A DNA stretch of 14,087 nucleotides from a bacterium. Its GTDB lineage: Bacteria; Chloroflexota; Dormibacteria; UBA8260; Bog-877. The position numbers and the translations under genes are program-made. Below the pieces are notes generated by a model that had not been told where the DNA came from, did not search any database, and worked only from the letters and a program-made list of their open reading frames with translations. The stretch is from NCBI GenBank assembly GCA_021817185.1, contig JAKAVU010000032.1, positions 1 through 14,087 of the forward strand. Direction: 5' to 3'. How positions within the stretch are numbered: the first letter of the stretch is position 1; each line of letters opens with the position of its first letter. Of the stretch, positions 1 through 6,909 are shown piece after piece.

Positions 1-304
1 CTCCTGCCGCTCCAGTCGTGGCACCTCCAGGAGTCCTCGGGTCGCAGGCGGTGCGCAGCTCGTCCACCTGCGCCGTTCACCGATAGAATCCACAGCCGAC
101 CCAGAGAGCGGGCTTGGCATCTGCTGGCCAAGGACTGAGCCACGGGCCGGACGCGAGCGATTGAGCGATCGGGGGGGAGAGTGGCGAATGTGACAGGCGG
201 GAGCAGGTTCGGGTGATCGCGCGGCAGAGCGTCCGCCGGCAAAGGCGGCTGGGTCGACGAGACGGCGATGTGAGCTCGCCTCGGCGGGCGGCGACTGCCG
301 TGCG
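1..304. other. Left-edge stretch with no supportable gene
   Basis: I read all three plus frames and the minus frames at the left edge and found no stretch with recognisable protein character. The reading frame of the AraC gene is open back to a stop at 191-193 but offers no ATG, GTG or TTG before 305, so that gene is not longer at its N-terminus unless it uses a non-standard start. A minus-strand gene starting near 85-95 and running off the left edge is possible but unsupported by 30 codons of sequence. The stretch presumably holds the promoter of the AraC-VOC pair. A weak 5-bp inverted repeat (233-237 with 244-248) lies in it. Confidence 0.5.
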
Positions 305-751
305 GTGCTGGAGGTGAGCCGCGCCGAGCGCCTCCAGTCCCTCCGCTCGGCGCGGGATCTCATCGACCTGGACTATGCCGAACCGATCGACCTCGATCGG
401 ACGGCGGCCGCGGCGGGCGTGTCCAAGTTCCACTTCTCGCGGGCTTTCAAGGCCGTCTACGGCGAGACGCCGGTCCGCTTCCTCACTCGCCGCCGCGTCG
501 AGCGGGCGAAGGACCTGTTGCGCACCTCCAACCTGACGGTAACCGAGGTCTGCATGCTCGTCGGCTACTCGAGCGTGGGCTCCTTCAGTAGCCGGTTCTC
601 CGAGCTCGTCGGCATGTCGCCCAGCACCTTCCAGCGGGCCTCGGCCACCGGCGGCGGACCGCCGCCTGTCCCGGGCTGCTTCCTCATGGATTGGAGCCGT
701 CCGCGCCCGGCGGTGGTCGGGCCTGAAAAGCGCAATCCGGAAGAAGCTTGA
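305..751 (+). CDS. Short AraC-type helix-turn-helix transcriptional regulator
   Basis: DNA-binding transcription factor of 148 residues, consisting almost entirely of the C-terminal AraC/XylS DNA-binding domain. The first helix-turn-helix is around residues 28-49 (IDLDRTAAAAGVSKFHFSRA). The second is around 77-100 (LTVTEVCMLVGYSSVGSFSS) and is followed by the family signature region F-x-E-LVGMSPSTFQR. Classical AraC proteins are about 290 residues with an N-terminal sensor domain, which is absent here. Short AraC proteins like this are, from family knowledge, often found beside a VOC protein in actinobacteria, and the tail (PVPGCFLMDW then RP) looks like the one they carry. The start is the GTG at 305; GTG 314 is an alternative, and neither has a well-spaced ribosome binding site. 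The stop overlaps a possible TTG start of the next gene (TTGA, 748-751), so the two are probably cotranscribed. The regulator likely controls its neighbour, but its ligand is unknown. Confidence 0.88.
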   Translation: MLEVSRAERLQSLRSARDLIDLDYAEPIDLDRTAAAAGVSKFHFSRAFKAVYGETPVRFLTRRRVERAKDLLRTSNLTVTEVCMLVGYSSVGSFSSRFSELVGMSPSTFQRASATGGGPPPVPGCFLMDWSRPRPAVVGPEKRNPEEA

Positions 752-804
752 TACGCCAGGGCCAGCCTACGATGGGGCGGAACATCACCGCCGCACGCAG
801 GAGC

Positions 805-1260
805 ATGACCACCGTGATCAGATTTGTCTCGCACGCCACCGTCTACGTGCTCGATCAGGATTCGGCCAAGGCGTTCTACACCGAGAAGCTCGGCTTCGAA
901 GTGCGCTTCGACGTCACCATGGGGGAGCAGTTCGAGGGCGCCGGTGCCGGGTTCCGTTGGCTCACGGTCGGCGCCAAGGAGCAGCCCGACCTACAGCTCA
1001 TCCTCTCCGCCTGTGACATGGGTCGCTCTCCCGAGGCGGCGGCCCAGCTGCGCGACCTCGTGGCCAGCGGTGCTATGGGCGTGGGGGTGATGGTCACCGA
1101 CGACTGCCGTCGCACCTACACCGAGCTCCGCGCCAAGGGCGTGACGTTCCTGTCCGAGCCAGCCGAACGGCCGTATGGCATCGAAGCCACGCTGCGCGAC
1201 GACTCGGGCAACCACATCAGTCTGACCCAGCCGTTTGCATTCGAGACACCCGCGGGCTGA
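805..1260 (+). CDS. VOC-family (glyoxalase/bleomycin-resistance fold) protein
   Basis: Small metal-binding-fold protein of the vicinal oxygen chelate superfamily. The sequence shows paired beta-alpha-beta modules: VSHATVYVLDQDSAKAFY then GFEVRFD in the first half, and GVGVMVTDDCRRTYTEL, GVTFLSEP and YGIEATLRDDSGNHISL in the second. Candidate metal ligands are the His in VSHATV and the Glu in YGIEAT. The substrate cannot be read from the sequence; relatives include glyoxalases, dioxygenases and thiol-transfer resistance proteins, and most members beside short AraC regulators are uncharacterised. The start is uncertain. The frame is open to TTG 748 (4-base overlap with the AraC stop) and includes ATG 772, ATG 805 and GTG 814. 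The fold begins just after 805. An AGGAG at 799-803 is too close to ATG 805 but well placed (10 bases) for GTG 814. Confidence 0.88.
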   Translation: MTTVIRFVSHATVYVLDQDSAKAFYTEKLGFEVRFDVTMGEQFEGAGAGFRWLTVGAKEQPDLQLILSACDMGRSPEAAAQLRDLVASGAMGVGVMVTDDCRRTYTELRAKGVTFLSEPAERPYGIEATLRDDSGNHISLTQPFAFETPAG

Positions 1261-1439
1261 AGCCGACACGGCCGGGAACGTGAGGGCGGCGGCCTGCGAG
1301 AGCCACCTTCTCCGCCATGTGGCCGCTGCCGGCTTGGCCCCAACCAGTCCGTCCCGGCCATGAACGAGGGATCCCCGGCCCGACCTACCCAACCGGCAGC
1401 TTTCGCCCACAGCAGAGGACCCAACCGGCCGACCGGGAC

Positions 1440-1481
1440 TCCCCGGACGACCAGGCTGGTCCCTCGATGCGGGTCCGGGGA
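1440..1481. terminator. Branched inverted repeat, possible terminator or structured RNA
   Basis: A perfect 9-bp outer stem pairs TCCCCGGAC (1440-1448) with GTCCGGGGA (1473-1481). Inside it sits a second perfect hairpin, GACCA-GGC-TGGTC (1449-1461), directly abutting the left arm so that the two helices could stack. It lies 74 bases past the stop of the minus-strand MutS-like operon and 180 bases past the VOC gene stop, between convergent genes, so a bidirectional terminator is the simplest reading. There is no T-tract immediately after either arm; a T-rich stretch on the plus strand (1502-1523) begins about 20 bases later. Confidence 0.4.
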
Positions 1482-1554
1482 CATGATCGGGCGGCGAGCT
1501 GACATCTCTTCTTTTGTTCTTTGAGACCATCTCCCGGCGGGCGAGCGGCGGTCC

Positions 1555-3072
1555 CTAACGCTGGCGCTCCGCTCGCCCTGCCATCTCAAACCTCGCCAGC
1601 AGATCCGAACCAAATGCACTCGGCTGCGGGTCGCCTTCTCGGATGCGGTACGTGCGCCGACCATCGGCCAGCCGCTCCGCGATCAGGTGGAGCACGGGAG
1701 CAGACGGGGTTCCCCGGAGGGCGGTCGCGAGGGTGAAGAAGTGGGTCACCAGGACTACCGTCACCCCCTCCTCGGTCAGTGCGGAGATCACCTGCTTGGC
1801 GATTTCTGACCCCTCACGCTCGTTGGTACCGCTCAAGGGCTCATTCAAGAGGAGCATGGCTCCCTGGTTCAGCCTGCTCACGGTCTCGGCCAGCCTGGCC
1901 AGATCGGCGTCCAGGCGGCCGGTGTCCCGCTCAGCCTCCTCGCCGCGGACGAAGTGGGTCTGCAGGGAGGTGGTCACCGGTGCGGTGAACGATTCGGCAG
2001 CCACGAACATTCCCGCCTGCAGCATCAGCTGGGCCAGACCCAGGCTCCGCAGGAAGGTCGATTTCCCGCCGGAGTTGGCCCCGGTCACAACCAGCAGACG
2101 ACATCCGGCGGCGTCCAGATCGTTGCCGACCACGGGAGAGGGAGCTCTCAGGGCCAGGCCCGCGTCCACCAGCGCGCGAAAGCGGAGGCCAGGCTCCTCC
2201 GGCGGGAGCGGTTCCGGCCAGCAGAGCGAGGTGCCGGCCCGGCGGAGGGCGTGGTGCAGGTTGCGGCAGCTGAGGTAGAAGCCCACCTCGAAGCGGAGGG
2301 TGGAGAAGAAGTCGAGCACGTGGTCCGCGGCCTGGGCCACGGCCTCGACTCCGGAGTTGATCCCGCGGTCCACCAGATCAGCCAGAGCCTGCAGCCCGGC
2401 ATCGTCGCGCGGCGCTATCTGGAACGAGTACTGGGAACGCTCGCCCAGGCCCAGACGCTCCGCCCAGCCCGGCCGGGTGGCGGAGGGCATCCGCAGCACC
2501 AGCTCGCTGCCCTGGTTCCCGGGCCCCAGCCGCGCGCTGATCGACTGGGCCTCGCTGAGCCGGTGCAGCCCCTGAAGGCATGAGTCGAGTCCGGCCAGAT
2601 AGGCGTCGTCCAGATCGCTGCGCACGGCCGACACCAGCGCCCTTACGCCGGATGAGGGGAGCGCGGCCATGCCGTCCTCGACCACCAGGCGCAGGCGGCG
2701 AAGCAGCGGCAGCAGCAGATCCAGGGACTGGGTGGCCCGCCGGAGCGCGTGGGCCGGTCGTCGGCTGGCCAGTCCCCAGATGCGCCGGTCGCCTTCGATC
2801 GCCGTCACCGCCAGGGAGTAGAGCTCTTCAAAGCTCTTCTCGTCCGCCAAGCAGTCGCGCAGCACGCCTTGCCGGTGGCGGATCAACCCCTCGCTGGTCA
2901 GGCTGTGCAAGGTGACCCGCCGAGCCACATCCAGCAGGAAGGGGTCCCCCTGCGCCATGGCCTTCCAGATGCCGTCCAGACCCAGATCGCCCTCCAGCTC
3001 GGGCGACCCGGCGGGAGGCTCCGCGGCGGGATCCAGCCCTCGGTCCGGGTAGAGCAGATGGGCCTTCAGCAC
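1555..3072 (-). CDS. MutS-like ATPase (second gene of pair), no mismatch-recognition domain
   Basis: A 505-residue ABC-type ATPase of the MutS superfamily. The N-terminal two thirds is helical and resembles the MutS core/lever region; the C-terminal part is the ATPase. Walker A is TGANSGGKST (residues 330-339). Walker B is MLLLNEPLSG, with Asn410-Glu411 where MutS has Asp-Glu. The following TNEREGSE stands where MutS has its signature/D-loop segment, and VTHFF (His444) is the H-loop. There is no N-terminal mismatch-recognition domain, so it is not MutS1, and no C-terminal Smr nuclease, so it is not MutS2. Proteins of this type are annotated as MutS-related or DNA mismatch repair ATPases, but I know of no established function. 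It starts with GTG inside the stop region of the upstream paralogue (GTGCTGA, 7-base overlap), implying translational coupling and probably a complex of the two products. Confidence 0.88.
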   Translation of the reverse strand: MLKAHLLYPDRGLDPAAEPPAGSPELEGDLGLDGIWKAMAQGDPFLLDVARRVTLHSLTSEGLIRHRQGVLRDCLADEKSFEELYSLAVTAIEGDRRIWGLASRRPAHALRRATQSLDLLLPLLRRLRLVVEDGMAALPSSGVRALVSAVRSDLDDAYLAGLDSCLQGLHRLSEAQSISARLGPGNQGSELVLRMPSATRPGWAERLGLGERSQYSFQIAPRDDAGLQALADLVDRGINSGVEAVAQAADHVLDFFSTLRFEVGFYLSCRNLHHALRRAGTSLCWPEPLPPEEPGLRFRALVDAGLALRAPSPVVGNDLDAAGCRLLVVTGANSGGKSTFLRSLGLAQLMLQAGMFVAAESFTAPVTTSLQTHFVRGEEAERDTGRLDADLARLAETVSRLNQGAMLLLNEPLSGTNEREGSEIAKQVISALTEEGVTVVLVTHFFTLATALRGTPSAPVLHLIAERLADGRRTYRIREGDPQPSAFGSDLLARFEMAGRAERQR

Positions 3073-4670
3073 CGCTGTGACCGCTTCAACTGCGCGTACG
3101 TCAATCCGTGGCGCTCAGCCAGCGCCATCGCGTAGGCCAGCCCGTCAGCCCGCTGGCGCACCACCCGGAACGTCCTCTGGGCCGGGTCGCGAGGATCCAC
3201 CTGGCTCACCATGCTGACGGTCGCCTGGTTGAGAGAGGCGAGCTCCTCGATGAAGGTCACGTACACCCCCCGAACCCCTCGAGCGATCAGGCGCTCGACC
3301 AGGGCCCGCGCCAACCGGCGCCCGTCCTCCAGGCTCGCCGAGCCAAAGGTCTCGTTGAGGATGACGACCGACCGCGCGCTCGCCCGCGCCAGGATCTGCT
3401 CCACCCTGGCCAGGTCGTCCTCCAGGCGCCCGCGCAGATCCTCCAGCCTCTCCTGTCGTTCGAAGTGGGTGAGCAGCTTGTCACAGAGCAGCAGGTGGGC
3501 CTCACGACCGGGCACCGGACAGCCCAGACCGGCCAGGTGGTGAACCTGGCCGAAGGTGCGCGCGAGAGTGGTCTTGCCGCCCTGGTTGGGCCCGGACACC
3601 ACCAGAAGACGCTCCTCACCCGCAAGCTCAAAGTCGTTGGGGACCACCTGCTGCCCCTGCTGAGCGAGCCGGGCCGCCAACCCCAGATCGAAGCCCCCCG
3701 ACACCCTCTCCGAACCGGGGTCGACTTCCACTTCGGGATAACAGAATTCGAGTCCGGCCCTTCGCAGCGGTTCGATGAACTCTCGGTACGAGAGATAGAA
3801 CTGCAGCTCGCGCTCGACCGCCAGGACGGTGGGGTCCGCGAAGCCTCGGTGGCCGCTCCAGAACCGCTGCAGCTCTGCGAACGGTTCTGGGAAGAGGCGT
3901 GCCACCAGCTCCAGGATCCGTTCTTCGACGAGGCTCAGCCCATGGGGGACCCGGAGCTGAAACAGATGCCTGCGAGCCTCTCCCTGCTGGAAGCGGGCGA
4001 ACATCGTCCGCAGCTCCTCCCCGTAGTCCGCCTCGCCCAGGTACCTGCGAACCGTGACCCGCGCCCCCACCACCTCCACCAGGTACCGGACCTGGTCAAG
4101 CTGCTCCCGGACCGCGGCTGCGTCCCGGGCGAGGCCTGAGAACTCTGGGGAGGTAGTCAGCGCGCCCACGAAGTCTCGCCACCGGCGCAGTCCGGCCGAC
4201 TCAAGCTCCAAGGTCTCGAGCTGGCCGGACAGTTCGCGCAGGGAGCGGCAGTAGATTTCCGCCGCCTCGAGGAACCAGGCCCCCTGCTGTGGGGGGTGAC
4301 GCCGCTCGCCGATCCGGCCGAGCACCTCCCGGTACCTGCGCATGGAGTGGCAGAACCCGACCACCACATCCGAGGTCCGCTCATCATCCAGATCCCGAAA
4401 GATGGCCTGCCGGTAGCGCACGGTGGTCACGCTGGTGACACGGGTCAGGAAGAGGGGGGCCAGCTCCCAGGCCTCCCGGCCCTTGGTCAGCCCGTCGACA
4501 AGCTGGCTCAGACCAAGGTCGCCAAGGGTGTCGGCGTCGGACTCCAAATGGCCGGGGTCGGCCGCCCCCGACAGGTCCTGAAGCAGGCTCAGGACCGGCT
4601 GGCCGCGGTCGTCCAGACGAGCCACACCGGCCACTTCGCCATCCCCCTCCGCCGTCTCCGTCCTCAGCAC
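3066..4670 (-). CDS. MutS-like ATPase (first gene of pair), no mismatch-recognition domain
   Basis: A 534-residue MutS-superfamily ATPase, paralogous to the gene that follows it. The N-terminal half is helical and rich in Arg, Glu and Leu, resembling the MutS core/lever, and begins with a LSQLVDGL segment. The ATPase has Walker A SGPNQGGKTT (residues 359-368) and Walker B SVVILNETFGS (Asn439-Glu440, again Asn for Asp). In place of the usual H-loop Thr-His, this copy has YVTFIEEL, so the switch histidine appears to be missing here but present in its partner. No clamp-insertion, mismatch-recognition or Smr domain is visible. The GTG at 4670 is the furthest upstream start in frame, with a weak GGTGG upstream. 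The A/T-richer spacer 4741-4770 is the likeliest promoter. Role unknown; the arrangement suggests an obligate partner of the downstream gene. Confidence 0.87.
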   Translation of the reverse strand: MLRTETAEGDGEVAGVARLDDRGQPVLSLLQDLSGAADPGHLESDADTLGDLGLSQLVDGLTKGREAWELAPLFLTRVTSVTTVRYRQAIFRDLDDERTSDVVVGFCHSMRRYREVLGRIGERRHPPQQGAWFLEAAEIYCRSLRELSGQLETLELESAGLRRWRDFVGALTTSPEFSGLARDAAAVREQLDQVRYLVEVVGARVTVRRYLGEADYGEELRTMFARFQQGEARRHLFQLRVPHGLSLVEERILELVARLFPEPFAELQRFWSGHRGFADPTVLAVERELQFYLSYREFIEPLRRAGLEFCYPEVEVDPGSERVSGGFDLGLAARLAQQGQQVVPNDFELAGEERLLVVSGPNQGGKTTLARTFGQVHHLAGLGCPVPGREAHLLLCDKLLTHFERQERLEDLRGRLEDDLARVEQILARASARSVVILNETFGSASLEDGRRLARALVERLIARGVRGVYVTFIEELASLNQATVSMVSQVDPRDPAQRTFRVVRQRADGLAYAMALAERHGLTYAQLKRSQRC

Positions 4671-4699
4671 CGCCCACCACCGGGTGTGGCTGCTGAGAT

Positions 4700-4709
4700 G
4701 GTCCGGACC
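4700..4709. promoter_or_regulatory. Perfect palindrome GGTCCGGACC, candidate operator
   Basis: A 10-base perfect palindrome 30 bases before the GTG of the MutS-like operon, in the divergent spacer shared with the thioesterase gene. Its position in the leader of the operon would suit a repressor or other dimeric regulator. A 10-base palindrome in GC-rich DNA can also occur by chance, and the flanking bases only partly continue the symmetry. Confidence 0.2.
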
Positions 4710-4889
4710 TCTTCAAGCATGCCGGCCTCCGAACTGCGCCTCCAAACTGAGATCAGTAGAAGCTATTAGCCGGTCACGGCGGCATACGCGGGCCTCATCG
4801 CGCTGGGCATCGATTGTCTCACGGTGCCGCCTCCACCGCCGCGCAACCGCAAGGCGGGTCGCGCCGGCGCCACGAAGAGGAGCGACCGA

Positions 4890-4895
4890 GATAAT
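4890..4895 (+). promoter_or_regulatory. -10 hexamer GATAAT of a probable leaderless thioesterase mRNA
   Basis: GATAAT matches TATAAT at five of six positions and ends six bases before the GTG at 4902, so transcription would start at or next to the start codon. No recognisable -35 TTGACA lies 16-18 bases upstream. The purine run between the hexamer and GTG abuts the codon and cannot act as a normally spaced ribosome binding site. Confidence 0.5.
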
Positions 4896-4901
4896 GGGGA
4901 G

Positions 4902-5360
4902 GTGGCCGTCGACCCCTTGGTTTACACGGACCGGTGGCCGGTCCGCCAGTATGAGGTGGACAGTTACGGCCACGTGAACAACGCCGTGTACCTCAACTGG
5001 GCGGAGGAGATGGCGGCCCGGCACGCTGAGCGCAGCGGGTTCGGGACCGCCTGGGCCAGCGCCCACGGCGGCACCTGGGTGATCCGCCGCCACGAGGTCG
5101 ACTACCACCTGCCCGCCAAATACGGCGACGAGCTGCGGCTGACCGTACGCGTCGAGGCGGTCCGTGGCTCCCGCGGCCAGCGGCGCACCACCATCGCCCG
5201 GGCAGCCGATTCGAGACTGCTGGCCGAGATCTTCACCGAGTGGGTTTGGGTGCGCCTCCGCGATGGCCGGCCCGCGCCCGTCCCCGAAGAACTGGTGAGG
5301 CTAGCCGCCGACGCCACCGAGGCGACACTCCAGCGCCGAAGCTTGAAGCGCCCCCGGTAG
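4902..5360 (+). CDS. Hotdog-fold (4HBT/YbgC-type) acyl-CoA thioesterase
   Basis: Predicted soluble thioesterase of 152 residues that would hydrolyse an acyl-CoA or acyl-ACP thioester; chain preference cannot be read. The diagnostic N-terminal segment is YEVDSYGHVNNAVYLNWAEE (residues 18-37), matching the YbgC/4-hydroxybenzoyl-CoA thioesterase pattern D-x-x-G-H-V-x-N with Asp20 as the expected catalytic acid. The following strands (WVIRRHEVDYHLPAKYGDEL, then LTVRVEAVRGS and WVWVRL) complete the hotdog sheet. The frame stays open back to GTG 4824, but that would add 26 proline- and arginine-rich residues with no family counterpart. I chose GTG 4902 because a -10-like GATAAT sits exactly six bases upstream, as expected of a leaderless message. 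It diverges from the MutS-like operon and runs in the same direction as the MFS gene 163 bases downstream. Confidence 0.87.
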   Translation: MAVDPLVYTDRWPVRQYEVDSYGHVNNAVYLNWAEEMAARHAERSGFGTAWASAHGGTWVIRRHEVDYHLPAKYGDELRLTVRVEAVRGSRGQRRTTIARAADSRLLAEIFTEWVWVRLRDGRPAPVPEELVRLAADATEATLQRRSLKRPR

Positions 5361-5383
5361 AGCTGCTCGATCCTCAGATCGCT

Positions 5384-5389
5384 TATAGT
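5384..5389 (+). promoter_or_regulatory. Possible -10 (TATAGT) for the MFS gene
   Basis: TATAGT matches the -10 consensus at five of six positions, just past the thioesterase stop, in one of the few A/T-richer patches of the spacer. A transcript from it would start near 5396 and carry a leader of about 128 bases, beginning with a small hairpin (GTCTC 5392-5396 with GAGAC 5404-5408). No good -35 is seen at the usual spacing. Confidence 0.25.
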
Positions 5390-5523
5390 CGGTCTCCCTT
5401 GTAGAGACAGCTCCGACCTCGATTCGGTTCCGCGTTGGGCGGATCAAGTGGCCTTGGAGCCGCCGAATCGAGCTGCCTTTGATGCGCGGCCGCGACCGCC
5501 GACAGCAGCTGGGAGCTTTCGTC

Positions 5524-6732
5524 ATGCAAGGAAGCGCGTTCGGGGCGCCGCGCGCCCGTCAAGATCTTCGCCGTCTCTACATGGTCGCCTTCGCCATCTC
5601 GGCGGCGGGCACGGTTGCCGAGGTGAACCTGATCTTGCGCCTCACCTACGCCACCGGCTCGGGCTGGGTCGTGGCCGGCCTGTGGCTGACCGTAACGGTG
5701 CCAGCGATCGCCCTCTCACCCTGGGCGGGATTGGTCATAGACCGGGTGGAGACTGTCCTCGTCCTCCGTGCGGTCACGGGGCTGGAGGCCATGCTGGACG
5801 CCCTGCTGGCGATCGCTCCCAGCGTGGGCTGGGTGCTCGGTCTCAGCTGTGTCCTGGGCGTGACCGCTTCCGTGGGTGCCTCCGGCGTCTATGCGGTCTT
5901 GGACGCAATCCCGACACCGGCCTCGCAGTCCCGGCGCTCCAACCCGCTCTCCCTGGTGCAGGCCGCCACCTGGGCGGGCGCCACCCTGGGTCCCCTGCTG
6001 GGAGCCGCGCTCGCAGCCGTGTGGCAGACCCGGCTTCCCCTTCTCGGCGCAGCTCTGGTGACCGCCGCGAGTTCGGTTGCCCTGGGAGGGCTCAAGTCGA
6101 GGCGGCCGCCCGACGCAACCACCTCGGGCCGCGCGGCAAGTTGGAGCGGCTTCGCGCTTCTGGTCAGGGACCGGTCCATCCGCTTCATCCTGGCTCCGGT
6201 CGCCCTGGTGATCGTGGCCGTCAACCTGGGGGTGGTGGTGGATGTCTTCCTCGCCACCCACGTGCTGGCCGCCGGCTCGCTGGGCTACGGGGCGCTGGTC
6301 GCCGCTTGGGGCGCCGGCATGGTCGGCGGAACTCTGGTGTCCGGGCGACTGAGCGGATGGGCGCACTGGCAGCTGATCGGGGCCGGAGCCCTCCTGGCCG
6401 GGTCTGGCCTCGCCCTGGCCGGGCTCAGCCCGGAGATCGTCGCCGCGACAGTCGCCTATGCCGCGGGCGGCTTCGGCAACGGCCTGGAGGCGGCGGCCGT
6501 TCGCCTGCTGCTCCAGCGGAGAGCTGGCTCAGCAGGTCAGGGCCGCGCCTTCGCCGCCTACCTCGCCTTTGGGAGAACCGCCGCCATCGGCGGGACCGTC
6601 GCCGGGGGCATCATGCTGCAGCCGCTGGGGCCGCGCCACGCTCTGGAGCTGGGCGGAGCGCTCTCAGCGCTCGCCGGAGTGGTGCTCGCGGTCCTGGGCG
6701 CAGGGGGGGCACTCTATGGGGAGTTGGAGTGA
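5524..6732 (+). CDS. MFS transporter, probable drug/metabolite exporter
   Basis: Integral membrane carrier of 402 residues, the usual length of a 12-helix major facilitator superfamily protein. Strongly hydrophobic segments run throughout, for example LYMVAFAISAAGTVAEVN, VVAGLWLTVTVPAIALSP, FILAPVALVIVAVNLGVVV and IVAATVAYAAGGFGNGLE. They are split by a basic central loop (LKSRRPPDATTSGRAAS), and the cytoplasmic loop GLVIDRVE after the second helix is a reduced MFS motif A. The pattern resembles the EntS-like MFS_3 exporters, but the substrate is unknown. The frame is open further upstream (TTG 5479, ATG 5482), but ATG 5524 has GGGAG at 5511-5515, eight bases away, and places the first helix normally, so I take it as the start. 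Confidence 0.85.
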   Translation: MQGSAFGAPRARQDLRRLYMVAFAISAAGTVAEVNLILRLTYATGSGWVVAGLWLTVTVPAIALSPWAGLVIDRVETVLVLRAVTGLEAMLDALLAIAPSVGWVLGLSCVLGVTASVGASGVYAVLDAIPTPASQSRRSNPLSLVQAATWAGATLGPLLGAALAAVWQTRLPLLGAALVTAASSVALGGLKSRRPPDATTSGRAASWSGFALLVRDRSIRFILAPVALVIVAVNLGVVVDVFLATHVLAAGSLGYGALVAAWGAGMVGGTLVSGRLSGWAHWQLIGAGALLAGSGLALAGLSPEIVAATVAYAAGGFGNGLEAAAVRLLLQRRAGSAGQGRAFAAYLAFGRTAAIGGTVAGGIMLQPLGPRHALELGGALSALAGVVLAVLGAGGALYGELE

Positions 6733-6877
6733 GCGACCGCTGCGCGCGGACCCAGGCCGCCGCTGCGGTAGCCGGCCGGAAGCTGGCAGGACACACTCAA
6801 TCGCCTCTCCCGACGTTCCGCCGCCAACCATGCGGCTTGAACAGTAAGCAGGTCACGAACTAACGCCGCGGCCCATT

Positions 6878-6892
6878 AGGCCCGGTCGGCCT
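6878..6892. terminator. Short GC hairpin between convergent genes
   Basis: AGGCC-CGGTC-GGCCT forms a perfect 5-bp stem with a 5-base loop, 146 bases past the MFS stop and 18 bases past the stop of the convergent aldo/keto reductase. Its position suits a shared terminator, but the stem is short and there is no T-tract on either side. Confidence 0.2.
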
Positions 6893-6909
6893 CCGAGGTC
6901 AGGCGCCGA

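Noticed and set aside
77..433. Minus-strand open frame of 118 codons at the left end
   Set aside because: It overlaps the AraC DNA-binding domain on the opposite strand and has an Arg/Pro-rich, featureless translation.
1387..1429. Eleven-base direct repeat ACCCAACCGGC (1387-1397 and 1419-1429)
   Set aside because: Only two copies in GC-rich noncoding DNA, with no further unit, so chance is sufficient.
3108..4139. Long plus-strand open frame (343 codons) opposite the first MutS-like gene
   Set aside because: It is antisense to a clear ATPase gene. The translation is rich in Gln, His, Pro and Arg with no domain, as expected for the complement of GC-rich coding DNA.
1555..4670. Reading the two ATPases as the classical MutS mismatch-repair protein or MutS2
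   Set aside because: Both lack the mismatch-recognition domain and the Smr domain, are too short, and have Asn in Walker B; no mutL or other repair gene is nearby.
5448..6863. Plus-strand open frame of 471 codons overlapping the MFS gene in another frame
   Set aside because: The translation is dominated by Gly, Arg and Pro, with no membrane segments, while the competing frame gives a clean 12-helix transporter with a ribosome binding site.
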